Origin: Streptosporangium violaceochromogenes
Lineage (GTDB): Bacteria; Actinomycetota; Actinomycetes; Streptosporangiales; Streptosporangiaceae
DNA: 64,000 nt
Direction: 5' to 3'
NCBI RefSeq assembly: GCF_014654615.1
Contig: NZ_BNBB01000021.1
Location: 31,055 to 95,054 of the forward strand
Positions 40,018 through 47,107 of this stretch are shown in pieces. Each line of letters starts with the position of its first letter. The first letter of the stretch is position 1. A program made the translations under genes and the position numbers. The notes under the pieces were generated by a model, which saw nothing but the letters and a program-made list of their open reading frames with translations, made no database searches and had not been told where the DNA came from.

Positions 40018-41199
40018 TCAGTAGGTCGGCAGGCTCGGGTCCACCGTCCTGACCCAGCTCAGCACACCGCCGCCCACGTGGACCGCGTCGGAGAACCCGG
40101 CGTTCTTGACGATCGCCAGGACCTCGGCGGAGCGGGCGCCGGACTTGCAGTGCAGGACGATCCGCCTGTCCTGCGGAAGCCTCTCCAGCGCCGAGCCGTT
40201 GATGAACTCACCCTTGGGGATGAGCACGGCGCCGGGGATGGAGACGATCTCGTACTCGCTCGGCTCGCGGACGTCGACGAGGTAGACGTCCTCACCGGCG
40301 TCCCGCAGGGACTTGAGGTCGGCCGCGGTGATCGTGGAGCCGAAGGCGGCCTCCTGTGCCTCCTGGGAGACGGCGCCGCAGAACGCCTCGTAGTCGTCCA
40401 GCAGTGCGGTGACCGTCGGGTTCTTGCCGCAGAGCACGCACTCGGGGTCCTTGCGGACCTTGACCGAGCGGTAGGTCATCTCCAGGGCGTCGTAGATCAT
40501 CAGGCGGCCGACCAGCGGCTCGCCGATGCCGGCCAGCAGCTTGATCGCCTCGTTGACCTGGATGGAGCCGATCGAGGCGCACAGCACACCGAGCACGCCG
40601 CCCTCGGCGCAGGAGGGGACCATCCCGGGAGGCGGGGGCTCGGGGTACAGGCAGCGGTAGCAGGGGCCGTGCTCGGCCCAGAACACGCTGGCCTGGCCGT
40701 CGAAGCGGTAGATGGACCCCCAGACGTACGGCTTGCCGAGCAGGACGGCCGCGTCGTTCACCATGTAGCGGGTGGCGAAGTTGTCGGTGCCGTCGACGAT
40801 CAGGTCATAGCCGGAGAAGATCTCCATCACGTTGTCGGTGGTGAGCGCCACGTTGTGGACGATCACGTCGATCAGCGGGTTGATCTCCTTGACACTGGCG
40901 GCGGCGCTCTCCGCCTTCGGGCGCCCGACGTCCGACTGGCCGTGAATGACCTGGCGCTGCAGGTTGGACTCGTCCACGACGTCGAAGTCGATGACGCCGA
41001 GGGTTCCCACGCCCGCCGCCGCGAGGTACAGCAGGGTGGGAGAGCCCAGACCACCGGCACCCACACAGAGCACCTTGGCGTTCTTCAGGCGCTTCTGCCC
41101 GGCCATGCCCACGTCGGGGATGATCAGGTGACGCGAGTAACGGCGCACCTCGTCGACCGTCAACTCGGCTGCCGGCTCTACCAGTGGTGGCAACGACAC
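40018..41199 (-). CDS. moeZ: adenylyltransferase/sulfurtransferase MoeZ
   Basis: 393 residues from GTG at 41199. The E1-like domain has RYSRHLIIPDVG, VLCVGAGGLGSP (nucleotide loop), NLQRQVIH, GTDNFATRYM, the zinc pairs CYRC and CVLC, and the catalytic Cys region VPSCAEGGVLG. The C-terminal rhodanese domain (DVYLVDVREPSEY) carries the persulphide Cys in LHCKSGARS. MoeZ adenylates and thiocarboxylates sulphur-carrier proteins (MoaD, CysO and ThiS types) and can serve several pathways at once, including natural-product sulphur transfer. Position matches Rv3206c. A hairpin lies downstream. Confidence 0.95.
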   Translation of the reverse strand: MSLPPLVEPAAELTVDEVRRYSRHLIIPDVGMAGQKRLKNAKVLCVGAGGLGSPTLLYLAAAGVGTLGVIDFDVVDESNLQRQVIHGQSDVGRPKAESAAASVKEINPLIDVIVHNVALTTDNVMEIFSGYDLIVDGTDNFATRYMVNDAAVLLGKPYVWGSIYRFDGQASVFWAEHGPCYRCLYPEPPPPGMVPSCAEGGVLGVLCASIGSIQVNEAIKLLAGIGEPLVGRLMIYDALEMTYRSVKVRKDPECVLCGKNPTVTALLDDYEAFCGAVSQEAQEAAFGSTITAADLKSLRDAGEDVYLVDVREPSEYEIVSIPGAVLIPKGEFINGSALERLPQDRRIVLHCKSGARSAEVLAIVKNAGFSDAVHVGGGVLSWVRTVDPSLPTY

Positions 41200-41278
41200 A
41201 GTTCTGCTCCCGTTTCAGGGGTCTTGACGATGCGGCTAGCACAGCACGCACCACTCACAACCCCAGGTGGTGGCCCGG

Positions 41279-42262
41279 TCATTCCCCGGCCGGAGGGCCG
41301 CCGGCCCGACCGGCTCCTCCGGCGGCGGGATCTGAAGGTCGTTCCCCGGCCGGGGAGACCGCCGCCTCGCCGATCAGGCGGCGGGCCTCACGGGCCACCG
41401 CACCGGGCATCTCCATCTGGGCCACGTGCCCGGCGTCGGGCAGCAGCACCAGCCTCACGTGCGGGAAGGTCCGACCGGCCCTGGCGGCCATGCGCGGGTT
41501 GACCAGCCGGTCGTGCCGCCCGTGGATCACCAGGGTGGGCGCGGTCACCGTGGCCGCCTGCCGCCACAGGTTCTCCGCGCCGCGCCTGAAGTACTCGGCC
41601 ACGATGCCCCGCGCCGAGCCGATCAGGGCGACCGCCGCGTAGGGCAGACCGTCCCTGCGCCGCAGTTCCTCGATCGCCTCCCGGAGCCGCTCGGGGTGGA
41701 TGCGTTCGAAGTCGGCGTAGCACAGGCCGAGCGTCACGTTGAGCCTGCGCTCGGCGGGCAGGGTCCGCAGCCGGCCCGCGGCCCACTCCCCCAGCCCGGG
41801 GACGGTGGACAGGGCCACCCGGGCCGGGCCGTACCGGGGAAGCAGGTCGGGCAGGGCCGGGGAGACGAGGGTGAGGGAGCGGACCAGCTCGGGCCTGGTC
41901 GCGGCCAGGCGCACCGAGACCGCCCCGCCGAGGGAGTTGCCGAACAGGTGTACGGGACGGTCGGCGACCCGCTCGATCAGCGCGGCGACGGCTCTGGCGT
42001 GGGCGCCGACGGAATAGTCGCCGTCGGGCGGCGCCGGTGAGTGTCCGGCCCCCGGCAGGTCGACCGCGTGGCCGGTGACCAGGTCGGACAGCTCACCCAT
42101 CAGATCGGTCCAGTTGGTCGCCGAGCCGGCGAGACCGTGCACGTACACGGCGACCTCCTCGGGACCCCGGGGGGTCGACCTCACGTACACGCTCTGCCCC
42201 CCGGGGCCTCCCCCAAGGTCGATCGGCTCCCCCGGCCAGTGCGGAATCGGCTGGACGGCCAC
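41279..42262 (-). CDS. alpha/beta-hydrolase
   Basis: 327 residues from GTG at 42262. Classic fold: VYVHGLAGSATNW (oxyanion), AVDLPGAGHSP, nucleophile FGNSLGGAVSVRLA, acid HGRHDRLVNPRMA and His in LPDAGHVAQMEMPG. No signal peptide, so cytoplasmic. The C-terminal ~25 residues are Pro/Gly/Ala-rich. The sequence resembles peroxidase/MhpC-like hydrolases; the substrate is unknown. It could be the counterpart of LipV-like hydrolases found in this region of mycobacteria, but synteny is not exact. The moeZ start is 80 bp downstream, so moeZ may share its transcript. Confidence 0.85.
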   Translation of the reverse strand: MAVQPIPHWPGEPIDLGGGPGGQSVYVRSTPRGPEEVAVYVHGLAGSATNWTDLMGELSDLVTGHAVDLPGAGHSPAPPDGDYSVGAHARAVAALIERVADRPVHLFGNSLGGAVSVRLAATRPELVRSLTLVSPALPDLLPRYGPARVALSTVPGLGEWAAGRLRTLPAERRLNVTLGLCYADFERIHPERLREAIEELRRRDGLPYAAVALIGSARGIVAEYFRRGAENLWRQAATVTAPTLVIHGRHDRLVNPRMAARAGRTFPHVRLVLLPDAGHVAQMEMPGAVAREARRLIGEAAVSPAGERPSDPAAGGAGRAGGPPAGE

Positions 42263-42549
42263 GTGCTCCTCCCCTCGCTCGCCTTCTCCTTCGACGATAG
42301 CTCCCGCCCCTCAAGAGGTGCACAAAAGCGACATTAAAGACTTATCGCATCAAAACAATTAATAAGAGTCCAACACCGTCAATAAAGAGATAAGGAGATA
42401 GTAAAAGCCACCGATCTCTGTTTGCTGCACGACGCACGCGGAAATCAAGACTGCGAAGGATGACCGATTAACAGTCATCCAGGGCATTTTCCAACCACTC
42501 CGGAAAATGTCGAGAGCGGGGCAACCGATCCTTTCAAGGAGGAAACGCA
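42263..42549 (+). promoter_or_regulatory. AT-rich leader/promoter region of the small secreted protein
   Basis: About 230 bp (42310-42540) are markedly AT-rich compared with the window. They contain a hairpin CATTTTCC/GGAAAATG (42485-42492, 42502-42509) about 40 bp before the start and the Shine-Dalgarno AAGGAGGA. No frame here looks coding. The composition suggests a strong, possibly nucleoid-protein-controlled promoter. Confidence 0.55.
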
Positions 42550-42891
42550 ATGCCCAAGTTCAAGAGCGTCCTGGCGGGGCTCGCCATCAGCACGGCGCTG
42601 TCGGGTGGAGTCGTCGCCCTGGGTGCGGCGACCACGGCGACCAGCGCCACCGCCGGCACCGCCACCACCGGCATCTCGTCCTTCCAGACCAGCTGGGGCT
42701 GGAACACCTGCGGCTGCTGGCGTCGCCGCGGCTGCCGTGGCTGGGGCTGGGGCTGCTGCCACCGGCGTCACCACCACCGCAGGCTCGTCGTCGTCAACAC
42801 CAACAACGTCGGTGCCGGCGGTGGCGGCGGCGGTGGCGGCGGCGCTGCCCGCAACTTCAACGACGACGGCGAGAGGGAGCGGAGGCCGTAA
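42550..42891 (+). CDS. small secreted Trp/Cys/His-rich protein of unknown function
   Basis: 113 residues; ATG at 42550 with a perfect AAGGAGGA. The signal peptide (SVLAGLAISTALSGGVVALG, then an Ala/Thr stretch) is followed by a short core with WGWNTCGCWRRRGCRGWGWG and CCHRRHHHRR: five Cys, six Trp and several His within ~30 residues. Then come LVVVNTNNVG and nine consecutive Gly, ending in a charged tail. No family is recognised. The Cys/His cluster could bind metal; the aromatic/Gly content suggests a surface or wall-associated polymer-binding peptide. Both ideas are speculation. Strong translation signals and isolation suggest regulated high expression. Confidence 0.8.
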   Translation: MPKFKSVLAGLAISTALSGGVVALGAATTATSATAGTATTGISSFQTSWGWNTCGCWRRRGCRGWGWGCCHRRHHHRRLVVVNTNNVGAGGGGGGGGGAARNFNDDGERERRP

Positions 42892-43238
42892 GGTCTCAGG
42901 CCGTCCTCCAGGACGTCTGACCGCGAAGGCCCGGGACGCGCTCCACACGAGCGCGGAGCGCGGTGGCACCACATGACCGCGCGACCGGACCGGCGGCCGC
43001 GACACGCTCCCGGCCCATGGCGGAGGGGCACGGTGCCCGTCGCTTCCCGGGGAATGATCCTCCATGAGGATCACGACCGCACGGGAAACGCGAGCACGGG
43101 GGAGCGAATCTCCAGACTTCGCTTTCCGGACCGGCGCGAGAATCGACTCTCCGCGTAATTCCGGAAAAGGGCTCCAGGGATTTTCACAATCCCTGGAGCC
43201 CTCACCGCGTGACCGCTTTTCCGCGGCGCCGTAAACGT
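42892..43238. other. non-coding interval with two hairpins
   Basis: 347 bp between the small secreted gene and ku hold no convincing frame. A perfect 8-bp stem TGATCCTC/GAGGATCA with a 3-nt loop lies at 43055-43073 and could end the plus-strand transcript. A second, much stronger hairpin lies at 43168-43202 (listed separately). Confidence 0.55.
43168..43202 (-). terminator. strong Rho-independent terminator of ku
   Basis: A perfect 15-bp stem, AGGGCTCCAGGGATT (43168-43182) with AATCCCTGGAGCCCT (43188-43202), around TTCAC. On the minus strand it is followed by TTTTCCGG, and it lies 37 bp past the ku stop (43239). Confidence 0.85.
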
Positions 43239-44087
43239 TCACGCCGGGCGCCGGCCGCCTTTCTTCCGGCCCTCCCGGCCCTCCCCGCTCCGCCTGCCCT
43301 CCCCGCTTGCGCCGCGTCCCCTCTTGGCCGCCTCGACACTGGCCCGGAGCGCCGCCATCAGATCGGCCTCGGGCCCGGGCTCGGACGGCGCCCCGACGGA
43401 GACGACCTCACGGCCGGAGACCTTCGCCTCGATGACCTCATGGAGCGCCTCGCGGTAGGCGTCCCGGTATCGCGAGGGGTCGAAGTCGGCGGTCATGCTC
43501 TCGATCAGCGACTCGGCCATCCTCAGCTCCCCGGGCCGGACCTCGGTCCCCTCACGCAGGAAGCCGAAGTCGGCCGGGCGCACCTCATCGGGCCAGAGCA
43601 TGGTCTCCAGCACGAGCACCCCCTCCCTGACGCGCACCGCGGCGAGCGACTCGCGCAGCCGCAGCGCGACCTTGGCGATCGCCACGCGCCCCGAGCGTTC
43701 GAGCGCGTCACGGAGCAGGGCGTACGGCCCGGCCCCCACCGGCTCGGGCTCCAGGTAGTAGGACCTGCCGGAGAGGATGGGGTCGATCTGCTCCGCCGGA
43801 CTGAACTGGAGCACCTCGATCCGGTGGGCGGTCGACAGCGGAAGGCCCTCGAAGTCGTCGCCGTCCAGCACCACCGTCTCCCCCGCCGGAAGTTCGTACC
43901 CCCTGGCCACGTCGGCGTAGGGAACCTCCTCCTCACAGTGCTCGCAGACCCGCCGGAGCCGGATGCGGCCGGCGTCTTCGCGATGCACGAGGTGGAAGGT
44001 CACATCACGCCGCCTGGTCGCGGCGTACAGCCTGACCGGAATCGTGACCAGCCCGAACGCGACCGTGCCGTTCCAGATGCTCCGCAT
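43239..44087 (-). CDS. ku: Ku, non-homologous end-joining protein
   Basis: 282 residues from ATG at 44087 (MRSIWNGTVAFGLVTIPVRLY, the canonical bacterial Ku start); a longer upstream frame is not needed. Ku core elements: TFHLVHREDAGRIR, CEHCEEEVPYADVARGYEL, VLDGDDFEGLPL, the bridge region GRSYYLEPEPVG and MLWPDEVRPADFGF. The C-terminus is a Lys/Arg/Gly-rich extension (KRGRGASGEGRRSGEG), the variable DNA-binding or LigD-recruiting tail. Ku homodimers ring double-strand ends and recruit LigD. No ligD gene lies in the window. Confidence 0.95.
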   Translation of the reverse strand: MRSIWNGTVAFGLVTIPVRLYAATRRRDVTFHLVHREDAGRIRLRRVCEHCEEEVPYADVARGYELPAGETVVLDGDDFEGLPLSTAHRIEVLQFSPAEQIDPILSGRSYYLEPEPVGAGPYALLRDALERSGRVAIAKVALRLRESLAAVRVREGVLVLETMLWPDEVRPADFGFLREGTEVRPGELRMAESLIESMTADFDPSRYRDAYREALHEVIEAKVSGREVVSVGAPSEPGPEADLMAALRASVEAAKRGRGASGEGRRSGEGREGRKKGGRRPA

Positions 44088-44310
44088 GGCGTCTCCCCGG
44101 TGTGGAACGTCCCCCCATTTTCGCACACGCGTTCGGAAGTGTCACGGAACGGGTGCGAACACCCGCCGAACACTCACCAACGGGGCACTACCCACCACGG
44201 GGGATCCGACGCGCCGTCTTCCCGGCCGCCGGCGGAGGAGGCCGTACGCTGGGCGATGTCCGACGTTCGTGGAAACACCGGAACCCCACCGGAGAAGGGC
44301 GGAGAGAGCG

Positions 44311-44547
44311 ATGTCAGAGAGGGACGTACACGACGAGGGACCCGGCGGGGAGGGACCCGGCGGGCGCGCTCCCGGCCCCGCGGACGAGCTCGACATCGAG
44401 GCACCCGAGGCCGACGCCGCCGAGCAGCGCCGAGAGGTGCGCGGCGAGGACCCCGGCTGGCCCGAGGAGATCCCGCCGGACGCCAACCCCGCGGACGCGG
44501 CCGAGCAGCGGCGTACCGTCGAGCTCGACGAGGACGATTACCGCTGA
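44311..44547 (+). CDS. small acidic protein with repeated ADAAEQRR motif
   Basis: 78 residues from ATG at 44311 with GGAGAGAG upstream. The sequence is strongly acidic and Gly/Pro-rich. A short motif occurs twice: EADAAEQRREV and PADAAEQRRTV, the second followed by ELDEDDYR at the C-terminus. The same tail pattern occurs in many small actinobacterial proteins of unknown role (recalled, unverified). It is predicted to be disordered and soluble. It lies 59 bp upstream of the TetR gene and may share its promoter. Function unknown. Confidence 0.7.
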   Translation: MSERDVHDEGPGGEGPGGRAPGPADELDIEAPEADAAEQRREVRGEDPGWPEEIPPDANPADAAEQRRTVELDEDDYR

Positions 44548-44606
44548 GCCGGATTACCCGCGCGTAGGATGAGCGAGACAGCATGGGAACCCGCGAGGAG
44601 AACGTC

Positions 44607-45233
44607 GTGACCACTACCCCGGACGCCAAGCCCCGGGGCACCCGCCTGCCCCGGCCGGCCCGCCGCCGCCAGTTGCTGAGCGCGGCGCAGGAGGTGTTCG
44701 TGGAGAACGGCTACCACGCGGCCGCGATGGACGAGATCGCCGAGCGCGCCGGGGTGAGCAAGCCGGTCCTGTACCAGCACTTCCCGGGCAAGCAGGAGCT
44801 CTACCTGGCGCTGCTCGACCTGCACGTGGACGACATGATCGCCCGCTGCCGCGACGCGCTCGCCTCCACGACCGACAACAAGCAGCGTGTCCAGGCCGCG
44901 ATCGGCGCCTTCTTCGACTTCGTCTCCGGCCAGGGCGAGGCGTTCCGTCTCGTCTTCGAGTCCGACCTGCGCAACGTCGCCCCGGTCCGTCAGCGCATCG
45001 AGCGCAACCTGCGCGAGAGCGCCGAGATGATCAGTCAGGTCATCCAGGAGGACACCGGCTGCTCCAGCGACGAGGCCAGGCTGCTGGGCGTCGGCCTGGT
45101 CGGCATGGCCGAGGTCAGCGCCCGCTACTGGATCAGCGGAGGTGGCTCCATTCCCAAGGAGGCCGCCACCCAGCTCATCGCGCGCCTGTCCTGGCGCGGC
45201 ATCTCCGGCTTCCCTCGCACCGCCGATCACTGA
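44607..45233 (+). CDS. TetR-family transcriptional regulator (Rv3208-like)
   Basis: 208 residues from GTG at 44607, favoured because GAGGAG lies about 9 nt upstream; ATG at 44583 is the alternative. The helix-turn-helix is complete: RRRQLLSAAQEVFVENGYH, MDEIAERAGVSKPVLYQHFPGKQELYLALL. The C-terminal ligand domain contains AIGAFFDFVSGQGEAFRLVFESDL and a Cys in EDTGCSSDEA. Position between the small acidic gene and DUF3107 matches Rv3208-Rv3208A. Target genes and ligand are unknown; autoregulation is likely for this family. Confidence 0.92.
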   Translation: MTTTPDAKPRGTRLPRPARRRQLLSAAQEVFVENGYHAAAMDEIAERAGVSKPVLYQHFPGKQELYLALLDLHVDDMIARCRDALASTTDNKQRVQAAIGAFFDFVSGQGEAFRLVFESDLRNVAPVRQRIERNLRESAEMISQVIQEDTGCSSDEARLLGVGLVGMAEVSARYWISGGGSIPKEAATQLIARLSWRGISGFPRTADH

Positions 45234-45322
45234 CACGGCTGTTCGCTTGAGGCGATCAACCGGCGCGGCGGGCCCCCGATGGGGCGAGCATGGGACGGAC
45301 AGCCCCCGCGAAAGGAAGCGAC

Positions 45323-45553
45323 ATGGAAATCAAGATCGGCGTGCGTTCCGTACACCGTGAGCTCGTGGTGGAGACCGACCTGTCCGCCGAACAGGTCCAG
45401 GAGGAGCTCGGTAAGGCCCTCGCCGCCGACCGTGGGATCTTCTCCATCACCGACAGCAAGGGCCGCCGCGTCCTCATCCCGATCACCTCACTCGGCTTCA
45501 TCGAGATCGGCGGTGAGGAGGCGCGGCCCGTCGGGTTCGGCGGGACCCTCTAG
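45323..45553 (+). CDS. DUF3107 protein (TB9.4-like)
   Basis: 76 residues from ATG at 45323 with AAAGGAAG upstream. The sequence MEIKIGVRSVHRELVVETD, VQEELGKALA, GIFSITDSKGRRVLIPI and SLGFIEIGGEEARPVGFG fits the short actinobacterial DUF3107 family, whose M. tuberculosis member is TB9.4 (Rv3208A). It follows the TetR gene by about 90 bp, as in mycobacteria. The fold looks like alternating strands around one helix. Function unknown; it is small, soluble and widespread in actinobacteria. Confidence 0.92.
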   Translation: MEIKIGVRSVHRELVVETDLSAEQVQEELGKALAADRGIFSITDSKGRRVLIPITSLGFIEIGGEEARPVGFGGTL

Positions 45554-46188
45554 CCCCTTTCCGCCCCCTTTTTTCCAGCCCTTCTCCGAGCGGAGGCCCG
45601 TCCGTCCCGGCGCGGACCGCGCCGGGACGCCCCTTCGCGCCGGCCGGCGCGGTCCGCCGGACCGGTCGCGCCGCCGCTCACCGGATCACCTGTCATCTCC
45701 TCAACGGCCGCCCCCGGGACATTCCCCCCGCTCCCACAGCCCGCAGCCGCAGGGGCGGCGGACACGGCGGACACGATGCCCTCCCGAAGGTTCCCCGCAG
45801 GGTTCCCCGGAGGCGACGGCCGGACAGCCAGCGCCTCCCCTGCGCAACACGGGGCGCGACGTCCAGATATTCGGTCCACATCTCGTCAAGGAACAGCCAT
45901 AGCGGCGCGAGGCCCTCATGTCTCGCACGGTACAACCGTTTGGTGCCCGCCCGCGCCGGTGTCGGCAGGTTTCGGGCCGCCGGCCGCTCCGCCGCGCACC
46001 GGGAGAGCCCCCTTCCGGCCCCGGAGTCCCGGGTGGCACGCGCGTCCCCCTGCCCCCGAGACGGCCGCCCTCCGAAGACCCCGGCCCCTCCGCGCACAAG
46101 CTCGCGCACGACTCTCGCGCTCGCCCCCCGCGCACGGCGAAACGGCCGGCGGGGCGGTGGGCTAGGAGCTGTCTCAAAGTGAGGTCAG
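45554..46188. other. 635-bp gap without a supported gene; possible gene or IS remnant
   Basis: The interval lies between DUF3107 (plus) and the ferritin-like gene (minus). The first ~120 bp hold GC-rich inverted sequences, e.g. CCCGGCGCGG/CCGCGCCGGG (45616-45635), which could terminate the DUF3107 unit. Around 45840-45950 composition becomes less GC-rich, and a minus-strand frame reads RARHEGLAPLWLFLDEMWTE, protein-like but with no extended frame around it. At 46164-46182 GGAGCTGTCTCAAAGTGAG resembles the ends of some insertion sequences. No complete gene is supported. Confidence 0.4.
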
Positions 46189-46839
46189 CTAGGGGCCCGG
46201 TGTCAGGCCGAGCGCGGCCATGCGCTTGCCGTGCGCCTCGGTGAGCCGGGTGAACATCCGGGTGACGTCCTCCCCTTCCGTCCCCACAAGAAGCGAGGCG
46301 AGCTCCGGTCTCGCCGCGGCCACGTGCTGTCCCTGGCTCAGAGCCTCCCCGACCAGGCGCCTGGCCCACAGCGCCAGCCGTCCCGCCCGCCGGGGGTCCT
46401 GCCGGACGACCGCGCCGACCCGCTCCACCGCGAACCGGGACCGATCCTCGTCGGCGAGCACCTCCTCCACCAGCTCCCGGGTCTTGGCGTCCACCCGGGA
46501 GACGGCCTCCCGGTAGAAGTCGAGCGCGATCCCGGTGCCCACATAGGCCTTGACCAGGGCCTCCGGCCAGTCCGCCGGCGCGGTCTGGGCATGCCAGGCG
46601 TCCAGGGGCCCGCTGAAGGGCTCCATCGCCTCCTCGGGATCGATCCCGAGCGAGACGAGCCGGGCGTGGAGCAGGCGGAAGTGGGCGTACTCGGTCGCGG
46701 CCAGATCGCCGAGCGCCGCCCGGTCGGCCAGTGTCGGGGCGTGCCGCGCGGCGTCCTCCGCGAGCCGGAGGAAGGCCGTCAGCTCGGCGTAGGCGAGGAC
46801 GCCGAGCAGGTCGGCGACGCCGGGAGGGGAATCACTCAT
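46189..46839 (-). CDS. ferritin-like fold protein (Rv3210c-like, MiaE-related)
   Basis: 216 residues from GTG or ATG-equivalent at 46839. A four-helix bundle is evident: GVADLLGVLAYAELTAFLRLAEDA (contains Glu), DLAATEYAHFRLLHARLVSLG (ExxH), VGTGIALDFYREAV, and VEEVLADEDRSRFAVERV (ExxxxD/ER). Such proteins belong to a ferritin-like family often annotated as tRNA hydroxylase-related. The first-helix Glu, the ExxH and the ED pair could bind a di-iron centre, though the set is not canonical. Position next to the rhlE-like helicase matches Rv3210c-Rv3211. Function unproven. Confidence 0.8.
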   Translation of the reverse strand: MSDSPPGVADLLGVLAYAELTAFLRLAEDAARHAPTLADRAALGDLAATEYAHFRLLHARLVSLGIDPEEAMEPFSGPLDAWHAQTAPADWPEALVKAYVGTGIALDFYREAVSRVDAKTRELVEEVLADEDRSRFAVERVGAVVRQDPRRAGRLALWARRLVGEALSQGQHVAAARPELASLLVGTEGEDVTRMFTRLTEAHGKRMAALGLTPGP

Positions 46840-46969
46840 GCAGGCAGCCTATGAGTTGCGCCCCCCTCCGATTCAGTCGGAATACGAAGAAATCGGTTCC
46901 TCGTTGTGGTATCGAGTACACTGCTCTGTGAAAGTGCGACCGCCCTGTGTTAATCCAGGAGATCCGCTC

Positions 46970-47107
46970 TTGGACGCCCCCGAAGTCGGCATGACGCCGC
47001 AAGCGGTCGCTAATGACATTGAGAGGGCTGGCCCTTCCGCGAGGACCCGGCACGGGGAGCTTTTTCAGACCGTGGTCCCGGCAGGACTGCCTTCAACGGA
47101 GAACTAG
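46970..47107 (+). CDS. possible leader ORF upstream of the DEAD-box helicase
   Basis: 45 residues from TTG at 46970 with AGGAGA seven bases upstream, a better start signal than any in the helicase frame. The sequence begins LDAPEVGMTPQAVANDIERA and ends VVPAGLPSTEN; the TAG is at 47105-47107, 10 bp before the codon where helicase homology begins (CTG at 47118). A promoter-like TACACT lies at 46915-46920. It may be a regulatory leader peptide; it could also be chance or a sign of a frame problem. No homology is known to me. Confidence 0.4.
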   Translation: MDAPEVGMTPQAVANDIERAGPSARTRHGELFQTVVPAGLPSTEN

